A stretch of DNA of 64,000 nt, from positions 1,505,001-1,569,000 of the forward strand of contig CP091733.1 in assembly GCA_022009975.1 (NCBI GenBank). Direction: 5' to 3'. How positions within the stretch are numbered: position 1 is the first letter of the stretch; each line of letters opens with the position of its first letter. Positions 29,015 to 38,532 of the stretch are shown here, piece after piece. The notes beneath the pieces were generated by a model that saw only the letters and a program-made list of their open reading frames with translations, made no database searches and had not been told where the DNA came from. The translations under genes were made by a program, and so were the position numbers. Source of the stretch: Phocaeicola vulgatus. GTDB taxonomy: Bacteria > Bacteroidota > Bacteroidia > Bacteroidales > Tannerellaceae.

Positions 29015-30887
29015 ATGTCAGAAAAGAAAGAATTCATTTCTACCCGGCAGGGTGTTAAATATCTTGATTTATTCGCTGGTGCAGGAGGCTTCAGCGAAGG
29101 ATTCATGCAAGCTTATACTGATGACAAGTATTATGATTTTCGTTTGGCAAGTGACATAAATGAGAACTGCGAACTAACGCACCGTGTACGTTACAACAAA
29201 ATGCTCGGTCTCGACACGAAGTTCGTGTGCCAGGATATTATGGACGACTCCTTTTTACCAAACCTTCTCAAAGAAATCGGGAATGAGGAGATTGATGTTG
29301 TAACAGGTGGACCAAGTTGCCAATCGTTTAGTCTCGCTGGACGCAGGAAAAAACTTGATAAACGAGACGACCTGTTTTTCCATTATCTGAAAGTCATCAA
29401 GGCTTTACGTCCAAAATATTTTGTCATGGAGAATGTGAAAGGAATCCTTACCAAGGATGGAGGGCGAATTAAGAAAAGAATACTTCGTGAGATTAGATCA
29501 ATCGTTGATGATGCAAAGATGAATTTACTTTATGCATTTATGGAGGATATATTGAAACCCAAGATGTCAAGTTCCTTATACTATGCCCTGTACGTCAGAC
29601 TTTGCATGGAAACGTCCGCTGGCAATTGGGAAAAGCAGAATGAGATTTTCTTTAACAATCTTGACCAGCAGTTAAAAGATGTCACCAAGCACTTACCATA
29701 CAGCGTAAGCAAGAGTGACGAAAGCGTGAACACTATTCGTCATGGTCTATTATTGCTGAAAATAAAACAGCAGCGTGAATCCATTCGCCAACAAATTATC
29801 CAGCTGAAAACCTGTGCGCATATTGACAATGACACATTTGTGGATAGCTATAATGCCATTATTGAGACAATTTCAGATGAGCAGATTCTTGAAAAAACGC
29901 TAAATGCAATCGATAAGGTCGCTGAAATGGGAGAATGCAATGTAGAAGCCAATGCTTTAAAGAGTTCTTTAAAAATCCTTACATCAACTTTTGACGAGTG
30001 TATAGAGTACATCCAAGAGCAACTAAAAGACAATGCAAGCCATTCAGCTCACCTCAACGAATTAATGAAGGAAATACGCCTCTATAATATCGCAGAGCCA
30101 CTTGTGCTTCTCTCTGCCAACTATGGTGTTCCCCAAAACCGAGAACGGGTTGTTTTCATCGGATGCCGAAATGACCAGGAAATAATCAATGAAATTCCCG
30201 CGACCGTTACAGAAGAGGAAAAGGTAAAGGTCTATGAAGCTCTTTGGGATTTGAATATGATAGGCAATGGAGAAACGATTACTTCATACAAGAAGCCTCT
30301 GCTGATTTCAAAATATGAGAGAAGCAAGATTCTACGTGCTATCCAGGGCGAACCAGACAATCATGGCCTTCTATTCTCGGAATGGTCAAATCGGACGTTT
30401 AGGTCATCGTTTCTCTTTTGACACAGAACCTTTCTATGTCGTGAATTTGGAAGAGTTGGACAAGCCAAATAAACATCAACACATGCAACTCTTCAATCAC
30501 CAATCCAGCCAGCAGAACGATACTGTTCGTGAAAGATTGAAGATAATTGCTGAACATGGAGACTATGACGAGGCAAAAACCGAGTTGAAGAAAAGAGGAT
30601 TGGAATCACAGAAACGCAACTATGTGGTTTTAGACCCATTGGGACAGAGCCCGACAGTTTGCACCATGCCGGATGATTTCATTCATTATTCAGCCTATAG
30701 ACCTATGACAGTACGTGAAATGGCCCGACTCCAAAGTTTTGACGATTCCTTTGTGTTCCAAGGAAAACGACAGACGGGAGGGAACAACCGCCAGAAAGAA
30801 ATACCTCAATACACTCTTGTGGGCAATGCCGTTCCACCTTTGATGGCAAGAGCTATTGCTAATACATTGTTAAAACACATCAAATAG
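29015..30887 (+). CDS. Type II DNA (cytosine-5) methyltransferase with large insert, frameshifted
   Basis: About 624 residues. C5-methyltransferase motifs in order: I YLDLFAGAGGFSEGF (about 17-30), IV TGGPSCQSFSLAGRR with Cys102 as nucleophile, VI FVMENVKGIL (137-146), VIII NYGVPQNRERVVFIG (369-383), IX MTVREMARLQSFDDSF and X YTLVGNAVPPLMARAIANTL. Motif IV has PSCQ in place of the common PPCQ. About 200 mostly helical residues are inserted between motifs VI and VIII. The frame breaks between about 30354 and 30380 (one extra or two missing bases), joining EPDNH to AFYSRNGQIGRLGHRF. The restriction enzyme follows 13 bases later. The modified base is presumably a C in the site cut by that enzyme. 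Confidence 0.93.
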
Positions 30888-30900
30888 AAAGGATTGCCAC

Positions 30901-32079
30901 ATGATAAATATGCGTCCGTTTACCGCCTTCGAGCAGAAGAATTTAAAATTCCTCGTGAACCACAATGTCAAGTTCACACAAGTTGAGATTACCCCGACTG
31001 GTTTAGGCAAGGGCATTCTCGACTCAACTGCTCCTATGCGAGCCTATTTCCTCGAAAATGGGATTCACAACTATGAAGAACAGCTCCAAGGTCAAGAGTA
31101 TAAGCAGATAAAAGCGGCTTGTATCCTTACAGATACAACCCAGTTCATCACAAAAGCATCCTTCTATCGTCCCAACACAAAGAAAGGCGACCCACGGATG
31201 TGGATTTACGGCTTTGGTTCATACACGATAGGGAATGACATACACGTCTTATTTTGGCATGATGGGTGCCTATACAGCATCAATATCACTCGCATCGACA
31301 TTGAGGAATGCTACAATTCTGCGATTATCACACCTATGCAGGAGGTACTGAAAGCAATCAACGAAGAAGGAAATTCTGTATCAAAGGAACTCCTTAGACG
31401 TTTCCAATCAGTTAAAGGACAATGGTTTGAATCGGAAGTGACAGCAGACACTGGCATCGGAAGGACGATTGAATCATTCCTTGGCATTAGCATGAACAGC
31501 GATAAAACCCCTGATTATAAAGGTATTGAGCTAAAGAGCCACCGGGAAAAGAGAAGTGCCAAGAAGAACGTTCTATTCACCCAAACGCCAGATTGGGACA
31601 TCAGCGTTTTGAAGTCCGGCCGTGAAATTGTCGATAAGTACGGCTATATTAAAGAGGATGGATTCAAGACCTATCAGAACACCGTTCAATGCGCACCTCC
31701 GAATAGTCACATGTTATTCTTGAATGTCAACCATTTATACGAGCGACTTGAACTAAAAGCAAAAAAACAGAAGATTGAAGATATTGCAGCCTGGAGGTTA
31801 GTAAAACTTCATCAACGCTTGCAGACCAAGCATCGTGAAACATTTTGGATTGAAGTCGAAAATGAGTTAAGTGATGGCAAAGAGTTCTTCCGTTACAAGC
31901 AGATTGAACACACAAAGAATCCCAATGTCGGCCAATTTGATGTCCTTCTTGAACAAAACATCATTACTGTTGACTTGCTTTTATGCCGACCAAGCGGGCA
32001 TGGCGACACCTATTCTTTCAAAATAAAGAAGAAAGGAATGCCTCTGCTGTTCCCTGAAAGTGTAATTCACAACATCTAA
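30901..32079 (+). CDS. Type II restriction endonuclease, MvaI/BcnI-like
   Basis: 392 residues. The PD-(D/E)xK core is PDYKGIELKSHREKRSAKK with Asp205, Glu210 and Lys212, preceded by GIGRTIESFLGISMNSDKT, as in MvaI/BcnI-family enzymes, which nick or cut CC(A/T)GG or CC(C/G)GG as monomers. The N-terminal 165 residues (MRPFTAFEQKNLKFLVNHNV, FYRPNTKKGDPRMWIYGFGS) form an extra domain not found in MvaI itself. It pairs with the upstream C5-methyltransferase. The cut site is inferred only from family and may differ. Confidence 0.83.
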   Translation: MINMRPFTAFEQKNLKFLVNHNVKFTQVEITPTGLGKGILDSTAPMRAYFLENGIHNYEEQLQGQEYKQIKAACILTDTTQFITKASFYRPNTKKGDPRMWIYGFGSYTIGNDIHVLFWHDGCLYSINITRIDIEECYNSAIITPMQEVLKAINEEGNSVSKELLRRFQSVKGQWFESEVTADTGIGRTIESFLGISMNSDKTPDYKGIELKSHREKRSAKKNVLFTQTPDWDISVLKSGREIVDKYGYIKEDGFKTYQNTVQCAPPNSHMLFLNVNHLYERLELKAKKQKIEDIAAWRLVKLHQRLQTKHRETFWIEVENELSDGKEFFRYKQIEHTKNPNVGQFDVLLEQNIITVDLLLCRPSGHGDTYSFKIKKKGMPLLFPESVIHNI

Positions 32080-32087
32080 GAATTATT

Positions 32088-32707
32088 ATGGATTTAACAG
32101 ACATTCTATTAGGAGATCAACTTTTTAAAAATTGCAGCAAGGAGCAGGTAAAAGCATTCTTGAGCCGCACCTTTTATCGTTTGCGCAGAAGGCCCTATGA
32201 TTGTTATGTTGCATATATGGGAGATGCGTGCAACGACATCATCATGCTTGTCGAAGGAACGGTGTACACGAGTATGGTCAGCGACAAGAAAGAGGTTGTA
32301 ATAGAGACCATACAAGCTCCTTCCATGCTCGCTCCCGCATTTATTTACGGGGAAAAAAATTCATTCCCTGTCAATGTCATTACCAAAACGAGCTGCACTT
32401 TTTATACATAAACAAGGCACTCTTTTTGCAGCTTTTGAGCAATGACAGCACAGTGATGACAAACTTTATAAGGATACTGTCTGACCGTTGTTTCAGATTG
32501 TCGAAACGGGTTCACAAGGATAATTTATACTCACTAAAAGAACGAGCGATAGATTACATAAACAAAGTGGGGGCTATAAATAATATAAATTGGGCATCAC
32601 GCCAATTGGGTGTTGCCAGGCCTTCATTGTCAAGGGTTATTTCAGAGCTTAGGAAAGAGGGTGCCGTGATGAATACCCCTGAAGGCATAATCCTTAAAAA
32701 AGAATAA
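32088..32707 (+). CDS. hcpR: Crp/Fnr-family regulator, probable HcpR, frameshifted
   Basis: About 206 residues after repair. The N-terminal cyclic-nucleotide-type beta barrel reads IIMLVEGTVYTSMVSDKKEV and IQAPSMLAPAFIYGEKNSFP; the C-terminal winged helix reads WASRQLGVARPSLSRVISEL RKEG-type. The frame breaks in the T5 run 32399-32403, where one more T gives SCTFLYINKALFLQLL. It lies directly upstream of hcp, and a Crp/Fnr-type palindrome sits between them. In Porphyromonas gingivalis an orthologous-looking HcpR drives hcp in response to nitrite/NO, so the same role is likely. It starts 8 bases after the restriction enzyme gene. Confidence 0.85.
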
Positions 32708-32730
32708 TTATCATGTTGTAGTCTGCGTGA

Positions 32731-32746
32731 TGTAACATTTGTTACA
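32731..32746. promoter_or_regulatory. Probable HcpR operator upstream of hcp
   Basis: TGTAACATTTGTTACA is a perfect 7-base inverted repeat with a 2-base centre, of Crp/Fnr type. It is about 75 bases before the hcp ATG and centred about 44 bases before the start expected from the -7-like TACTTTTAC at 32768-32776, a typical activator position. Confidence 0.7.
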
Positions 32747-32821
32747 CTTCTTGATTTCGGATAATAGTACTTTTACCGCAAATTAAAGAATCAAACAGTG
32801 TTTCATTTTTAATTAGTGGTT

Positions 32822-34478
32822 ATGGAAAATAAAATGTTTTGCTACCAATGTCAAGAAACAGCCAATAATTCAGGCTGTAAACTCGCAGGTGTGTGTGGTA
32901 AGAAACCTGAGTTGTCGAATGCATTAGACCTTTTGGTCTACATCGTAAAAGGAATAGGTGTAACGTATAACCTTTGTAAAGAAAAAGGATTGCTTTGCCC
33001 TGATGTAGAGAAGGTTTACAATTTTGTAAACGATGCCTTGTTTTGTTCCATCACGAATGCCAACTTTGATATAGAAAGTGTTTATAGAAGGATTGATGAG
33101 GGCATTTTGCTACGTAATTCCCTTATTCGTTCCATCAAGGACAAGGGCTTGGGCGTCCCCGACATGGATGTCCTCGCATGGAATGGAAACAGGGATGAGT
33201 ATGATGAAAAAGCAAGAAATGTGGGTGTGCTAAGTTGTAAAGACGAGGATGTCCGTTCTCTTAAAGAGCTTACCATGTATGGGCTTAAGGGAATGGCGGC
33301 TTATCTGGAGCATGCTTCACGATTGGGGTACTCGGAAGCGGATATCAATGATTTTATCCTATATGCGTTAAGTGAATTGGTAATCAATGAAGACACAACG
33401 TCACTGACAGCCCTTGCCCTTACAACAGGAGAATGGGGTGTCAAGGCAATGGCTTTGTTGGATAAGGCGAACACCGGCACATACGGCAATCCGGAGATTA
33501 CGGAAGTAAGTGTTTCTGTCGGAGACCGTCCTGGCATATTGGTCAGCGGACATGATTTGAATGACATAGAGCAGTTGCTGAAACAGAGCAAAGATTGCGG
33601 AGTAGACATATACACGCATGGGGAAATGCTCCCTGCCCACTATTATCCAAAGTTGAAACAATATACCCATTTAAAAGGAAACTATGGAAATGCCTGGTGG
33701 AAGCAGCGCGAAGAGTTCGAAACATTTAACGGACCGATTCTTTTCACAACCAACTGCATAGTCCCTCCGGCTGGGAAATCTTCATACTCGGACAAGGTTT
33801 ACACCACCAACAGCACTGGATATCCTGGTTGGAAACATATCGAATCGGACAGCGAAGGGAAAAAGGACTTCAGCGAGATTATAGAAAGAGCTAAAACTTG
33901 CCATGCGCCTATCGAGATAGAGAAAGGTGCCATTGTCGGTGGTTTCGCACATGAACAAGTATTTGCTTTAGCGGACAAGGTCGTAGAGGCTGTCAAGAGT
34001 GGTGCTATCCGTAAGTTTATCGTCATGGCTGGTTGTGACGGCAGGATGAAACAGGGATTATTACACCGAATTTGCAAAATCGTTGCCAGACGATTGCGTA
34101 ATCCTTACTGCCGGTTGCGCAAAATACAAATACAACAAATTACCTCTTGGTGACATTAATGGGATACCGAGGATATTGGATGCAGGACAATGTAACGACA
34201 GCTATTCGTTGGCAATCATTGCCCTAAAACTGAAAGAGGTTTTCAATTTAAACGACATAAATGAATTACCTATCGTTTATAACATCGCCTGGTATGAACA
34301 GAAAGCAGTAATAGTCCTATTGGCTTTGTTGTGTTTAGGTGTGAAAAACATTCATTTAGGTCCAACTTTACCCGCATTCTTATCACCTAACATAGCAAAA
34401 GTCTTGGTGGAAAATTTTGGCATATCGGGCATAAGCACAGTGGATGAAGACATGAAAAAGATGGGATTGTACAAATAA
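32822..34478 (+). CDS. hcp: Hybrid cluster protein (hydroxylamine reductase), frameshifted
   Basis: About 552 residues from the ATG at 32822. The N-terminal cluster cysteines are Cys7, Cys10, Cys19 and Cys25 (CYQCQETANNSGCKLAGVCG). Hybrid-cluster ligands follow: TTGEWG, IYTHGEMLPAHYY, FTTNCIVPP, and in the C-terminal part LTAGCAKYKYNKL and LDAGQCNDSYSLAIIALKL. Hcp reduces NO to N2O or hydroxylamine to ammonia in nitrosative stress. The frame breaks at AAA 34049-34051, where five A would give GRMKNRDYYTEFAKSLPDDC. The palindrome at 32731 and adjacent hcpR indicate NO/nitrite-induced expression. Confidence 0.95.
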
Positions 34479-34531
34479 AAAGACAATGAACGAGTTTTGG
34501 ATATAATGGCATGGCTCTATACTCTATCAAG

Positions 34532-34546
34532 AAAGGCGGTGTGCCA
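34532..34546 (+). other. Half of a terminator-type hairpin after hcp
   Basis: AAAGGCGGTGTGCCA matches the left arm of the terminator at 15293 but no right arm follows within 80 bases, so it cannot fold as the others do. A relic of the repeated terminator family, or a deletion. Confidence 0.55.
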
Positions 34547-34611
34547 TAATTGTAAACATGTATTTTGAGGAATTTTAAGTGGGCAAACCTTTTAAGCCGG
34601 GTAATAATTCT

Positions 34612-34620
34612 TAAATTTGC
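34612..34620 (+). promoter_or_regulatory. Promoter -7 element for the DUF4491 gene
   Basis: TAAATTTGC, 28 bases upstream of the ATG at 34648. Confidence 0.45.
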
Positions 34621-34647
34621 AACATAAAGTAAAAAAGATAGAACAGA

Positions 34648-34947
34648 ATGAATTGGAATGGATTATTAATCGGAGTTATCACCTTTATCATCATCGGGCT
34701 GTTCCACCCCATTGTCATTAAAGCCGAATATTACTTAGGAACGAAATGTTGGTGGGTATTTTTGCTATTTGGCATTGCCACCTCCCTATTGTCCCTTTTT
34801 ATCGAGAACACCATCGGATCGACAGTGTGCGGAGTCATAGCCTTTTCCTCTTTTTGGTCCATCAAGGAAATCTTTGAACAGGAAGAGCGAGTGATGAAAG
34901 GTTGGTTTCCCAAGAACCCCAAAAGAACTTACAAACCTAAAAAATAG
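34648..34947 (+). CDS. DUF4491 small membrane protein
   Basis: 99 residues with three hydrophobic segments (LLIGVITFIIIGLFHPIVIK, YYLGTKCWWVFLLFGIATSL, IGSTVCGVIAFSSFWSIKEI) and a basic tail GWFPKNPKRTYKPKK. The sequence fits DUF4491, a Bacteroidales inner-membrane family without known function. The next gene, DUF4833, starts 4 bases after the stop and is likely cotranscribed. Confidence 0.8.
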   Translation: MNWNGLLIGVITFIIIGLFHPIVIKAEYYLGTKCWWVFLLFGIATSLLSLFIENTIGSTVCGVIAFSSFWSIKEIFEQEERVMKGWFPKNPKRTYKPKK

Positions 34948-34951
34948 AGTC

Positions 34952-35493
34952 ATGGAATATCACAAACATTTACAAAACCACCTCATAAAGGCCATCCTAC
35001 TTTTATGGGCATGCGCGATTTCTCCCCTCTTGATAGCACAAGAGGATGCACAATCGACCAAGGCGCCCCCGGAACGCCTGTTCCATATCGCAAGGAGCTT
35101 GAACCGGAATCTGGTCTGCTATGATGTCCATTTGACAAACGGGCAGATAGACGGGGACGAACCCGTGAATGTGTATTGGTTGAACCGGGAAGAGAATCCT
35201 GGCAAACGAACGGCATCAGCTTCTTCCAGAAAAAGGCTTATGGGTACAAGGTCGTTTCAAACGGGAAGAACAGTTGCAAGATAACCCTCAACGCCTATCC
35301 GGAAAAGGAGTTGACCATTTGCAAAAAGGGCGGGAAATATGTCTGCCTTATCTCCATCAACAACAAACGGTCCACGCTCGAATCGTTGTATGTAAAGGCG
35401 AATCCAAACAATTCCTTGAAGGTCGAATATGTCGAATTATTCGGGACGACAACAGATACATCCGAAAAGGTGTCTGAAAGAGTGAGGAAATAG
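34952..35493 (+). CDS. DUF4833 exported protein, frameshifted
   Basis: About 180 residues: signal peptide (LIKAILLLWACAISPLLIAQ), then FHIARSLNRNLVCYDVHLTN and VNVYWLNREENP, the DUF4833 pattern, and GYKVVSNGKNSCKITLNAYP with a beta-rich end. The frame breaks at CC 35198-35199, where one more C gives EENPWQTNGISFFQKKAYGY. Probably periplasmic; role unknown. It follows DUF4491 by 4 bases, and a terminator at 35511 closes the unit. Confidence 0.77.
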
Positions 35494-35510
35494 GGGAAAT
35501 TCCCATAAAT

Positions 35511-35552
35511 AAAGGGGCTGTGTCAAAACGATTGTTTCGAAGCAGCCCCTTT
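35511..35552. terminator. Hairpin terminator after the DUF4833 gene
   Basis: AAAGGGGCTG (35511-35520) pairs with CAGCCCCTTT (35543-35552), with inner TGTCAAAAC/GTTTCGA partial pairing. Same type as those at 44085, 46144 and 54972. Confidence 0.8.
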
Positions 35553-35554
35553 AA

Positions 35555-35673
35555 GGTGCGTCAGAATTAGCAAAATGCAAGGTACTGAGGATGAAACCGA
35601 CAGGAGTTTACTGATGTAAATGACTGAGGTCGAATTCCGAAAGTAACACAGCAGTTTGCAATTATGACGCACC
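35555..35673. repeat. Dispersed intergenic repeat, family B, copy 1
   Basis: A 119-base element with ends GGTGCGTCA (35555-35563) and TGACGCACC (35665-35673) and inner arms AATTAGCAAAATGC and GCAGTTTGCAATT. The centre contains ACCGACAGGAGTTTACTGAT and GTCGAATTCCGAAAGTAAC. Two further copies are at 53661-53775 and, reversed, 54859-54965. All three are between convergent genes. Confidence 0.85.
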
Positions 35674-35700
35674 GTCTTTTATTATTCCTGACTTATCTCA

Positions 35701-36204
35701 TTAATATGCCTTTTCCAAAATCCAAGCATCTTGGAAGTTAGGAGCATATTTAGCTTTTATGGCGTCACGGCTCGCAGCAGCATCCGCCTTTTCGTCGAAG
35801 CTGGATACGATGACACGCAACATTCCGTTTTCGTTTTCACCCAACACGGCATGGTAACCGGCGTTTTGCATTCTTTCCTTCAAGGAATAAGCATTTGTCT
35901 TGTTCTTGAAGCTACCGATTACGACACTGTAACGTTTCAAACGACTTGCATCTTCACCCGCAGCCGCATTAATATGCTCGGAACGAGTAGACACATTGCT
36001 GTAAGTAGCGTTAGACGTAGTCCTTGGTTTTGATACCGGAGCTACCTCTTCTTCCGCATAAGAGTCATCCTCAGCAACAGGAGCTGAAGTCTCTTTGTCC
36101 TTAGCCTGCTCATAAGCAGCCTTGTAAGCACTCTGTTTAGGTTTACAAGAACCGAAAGCCACTAAAAAGCAAACGGTTGCAGCCATTAACCAAATCTTGT
36201 TCAT
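35701..36204 (-). CDS. SPOR-domain lipoprotein
   Basis: 167 residues: lipoprotein signal (LMAATVCFLVAFGSC, lipobox GSC), an acidic Ala/Ser/Glu-rich linker (about 30-90), and a C-terminal SPOR domain: RYSVVIGSFKNKTNAYSLKE then AGYHAVLGENENGMLRVIVS. SPOR domains bind denuded peptidoglycan at division septa, so the protein probably tethers to the cell wall from the outer membrane. It is monocistronic, with a promoter at 36257-36249 and a family B repeat beyond its stop. Confidence 0.87.
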   Translation of the reverse strand: MNKIWLMAATVCFLVAFGSCKPKQSAYKAAYEQAKDKETSAPVAEDDSYAEEEVAPVSKPRTTSNATYSNVSTRSEHINAAAGEDASRLKRYSVVIGSFKNKTNAYSLKERMQNAGYHAVLGENENGMLRVIVSSFDEKADAAASRDAIKAKYAPNFQDAWILEKAY

Positions 36205-36248
36205 CTCTTTTCTTTATATTTAAATTACTGTATTAGCTATCTGATAGT

Positions 36249-36257
36249 GCAAAGATA
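36249..36257 (-). promoter_or_regulatory. Promoter -7 element for the SPOR gene
   Basis: Reads TATCTTTGC on the minus strand, 45 bases upstream of the ATG at 36204. Confidence 0.5.
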
Positions 36258-36306
36258 TAAATTAATTTAGTACATTCGCATTTAAATTAAATATAATGCA
36301 ATAGTC

Positions 36307-38412
36307 ATGAACAAAACATTATGCACAATGGTTATGATGACATCCGTTTTATTAGGAAGTTGTAACTGCGAAAATGGAAAAGTAGACACGGGCAAAGGGC
36401 AAGGCGCATTGATCGGCAAGTCGGAAATGAAAATCGATGACGGCCGCATGACTGCGGAAGCTCTTTGGGCAATGGGACGTATCGGAGGTGTGAAAGTATC
36501 GCCGGACGGAAGCAAAATCCTCTATTCTGTCGGCTATTACAGTGTCCCACAAAACAAGAGCAACCGCGAGCTGTTCGTAATGAACGCTGACGGTTCAGGC
36601 AATACACAAATCTCCCGGACACCTTTCTCTGAGAACGAAGCACAATGGATTTGCGGGGGAAGCAAAATAGCATTCCTCTCTTCCGAGAGCGGGTCGAGCC
36701 AAGTATGGGTGATGAACCCGGACGGAACGGGACGCAAGCAAATATCCAACTACGAAGGGAATATCGAGGGCTTCTCTTTCTCACCGGATGAAAAGCATCT
36801 GTTGTTCATCGCCCAAATCAAAACAGTACCAAGCACCCAGGACAAATATCCAGACTTGGACAAAACCTCGGGCATCATTGTCACGGATTTGATGTATAAG
36901 CACTGGGACGAATGGGTGACAACCGCTCCACATCCATTTGTAGCGGATTTCGACGGGAACCAAGTTTCCAATCCTATCGACATCATGGAAGGCGAACCTT
37001 ACGAAGCCCCGATGAAGCCTTTCGGAGGCATGGAGCAATTGGCATGGAGCCCGACATCGGACAAAGTCGCCTACACCAGCCGCAAGAAGGTCGGAAAAGA
37101 ATATGCGCTTTCTACCAACTCGGATATTTATGTATATGACTTGGCTAGCAAACAGACGACAAATGTATCCGAAGGAATCATGGGCTATGACACCAACCCG
37201 CAATATTCACCGGACGGCAAATACATCGCTTGGTTAAGCATGGAACGGGACGGTTACGAATCCGACCAAAACCGTTTGATGGTATTGGATATCGCTACAG
37301 GAGAAAGACGTTTCGCCAGCAAGGATTTTGAATCCAGCTTGACAGGCTTCTGTTGGAAAGCAGACTCCAAGAGCGTCTATTTCACTGGCGTATGGCACGG
37401 GGAAATACAGATTTACGAAGCTGACGTAACGGCATGCAGCGTCCGTCCTATCACTTCGGGAATGTATGACTACTCCGATGTTTCCCTCTTGGGCGACAAG
37501 CTGTTGGCACTCCGCCACTCCATGAGTGCTGCTGATGAAATCTACACGGTGTCTCCTGAGAACGGCGAAACGACCCAATTGTCATTCGAGAACAAACATC
37601 TGTTCGACCAAATGGAAATGGGCAAAGTGGAAGGACGTTGGATGAAGACTACAGACGGGAAAGAGATGTTGTCATGGATTATCTATCCTCCTCATTTCGA
37701 CCCGAACAAGAAATATCCGACATTGCTCTTCTGTGAAGGCGGACCGCAAAGTCCTGTGAGCCAATTCTGGTCTTACCGCTGGAACTTCCAGATCATGGCT
37801 GCCCACGATTACATCATCGTAGCTCCTAACCGCCGCGGTTTGCCTGGATTCGGCAAAGAGTGGCTGGAGGAAATCAGCGGTGATTACGGAGGACAATGCA
37901 TGAAGGACTATTTCACCGCCATCGACGAATTGGCCAAAGAACCGTTTGTGGACAAAGACCGCTTGGGTTGCGTCGGTGCCAGCTTCGGCGGATTCTCCGT
38001 GTATTGGTTAGCCGGCCACCACGACAAACGTTTCAAGGCATTCATTGCACACGACGGTATCTTCAATATGGAAATGCAATATTTGGAAACGGAAGAGATG
38101 TGGTTTGCCAACTGGGACATGGGCGGAGCTTACTGGGATAAGCAAAACGCCATCGCACAGCGCACATTCGCCAACTCACCTCATAAGTTCGTGGACAAAT
38201 GGGATACGCCTATCTTGTGCATCCACGGTGAAAAGGATTATCGAATCCTTGCCAACCAAGCAATGGCAGCGTTCAATGCAGCCGTGTTGCGTGGCGTTCC
38301 TGCCGAATTGCTGATTTATCCGGATGAAAACCACTGGGTATTGCAGCCTCAGAACGGAGTGCTTTGGCAACGCACCTTCTTCGAATGGTTGGACAAGTGG
38401 CTTAAGAAATAA
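36307..38412 (+). CDS. S9-family prolyl oligopeptidase / dipeptidyl peptidase lipoprotein
   Basis: 701 residues. Lipoprotein-type signal (MVMMTSVLLGSC), a WD40-like beta-propeller (repeats such as VKVSPDGSKILYSVGYYSVP and YSPDGKYIAWLSMERDGYES), and a C-terminal alpha/beta hydrolase with Ser559 in VGASFGGFSVYWLAG, Asp644 in HGEKDYRI and His676 in DENHWVLQ. Domain order and size match DPP5/acylaminoacyl-peptidase-like S9C enzymes, which remove N-terminal dipeptides in the periplasm of asaccharolytic Bacteroidales. It stands alone, with a hairpin terminator at 38437. Confidence 0.93.
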   Translation: MNKTLCTMVMMTSVLLGSCNCENGKVDTGKGQGALIGKSEMKIDDGRMTAEALWAMGRIGGVKVSPDGSKILYSVGYYSVPQNKSNRELFVMNADGSGNTQISRTPFSENEAQWICGGSKIAFLSSESGSSQVWVMNPDGTGRKQISNYEGNIEGFSFSPDEKHLLFIAQIKTVPSTQDKYPDLDKTSGIIVTDLMYKHWDEWVTTAPHPFVADFDGNQVSNPIDIMEGEPYEAPMKPFGGMEQLAWSPTSDKVAYTSRKKVGKEYALSTNSDIYVYDLASKQTTNVSEGIMGYDTNPQYSPDGKYIAWLSMERDGYESDQNRLMVLDIATGERRFASKDFESSLTGFCWKADSKSVYFTGVWHGEIQIYEADVTACSVRPITSGMYDYSDVSLLGDKLLALRHSMSAADEIYTVSPENGETTQLSFENKHLFDQMEMGKVEGRWMKTTDGKEMLSWIIYPPHFDPNKKYPTLLFCEGGPQSPVSQFWSYRWNFQIMAAHDYIIVAPNRRGLPGFGKEWLEEISGDYGGQCMKDYFTAIDELAKEPFVDKDRLGCVGASFGGFSVYWLAGHHDKRFKAFIAHDGIFNMEMQYLETEEMWFANWDMGGAYWDKQNAIAQRTFANSPHKFVDKWDTPILCIHGEKDYRILANQAMAAFNAAVLRGVPAELLIYPDENHWVLQPQNGVLWQRTFFEWLDKWLKK

Positions 38413-38436
38413 TTTGGCTTAGCCCCATAAAGCAGA

Positions 38437-38483
38437 CTGTGCCCCGCAAGCGGCTTCTATCCCAAACCGCATGCCGGGCACAG
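38437..38483. terminator. Hairpin after the S9 peptidase gene
   Basis: CTGTGCCC (38437-38444) pairs with GGGCACAG (38476-38483), with an inner GCAAGCGG/CCGCATGC stem; a short T-containing stretch follows. Probably an intrinsic terminator. Confidence 0.6.
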
Positions 38484-38532
38484 CTTGTTACTTTAAGAGA
38501 AGTATCATATATATAATGTATAGAAAAAAATC

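Noticed and set aside
27576..34546. Prophage or integrative element around the restriction-modification genes
   Set aside because: No integrase, transposase, conjugation or phage structural gene and no clear flanking direct repeats were seen.
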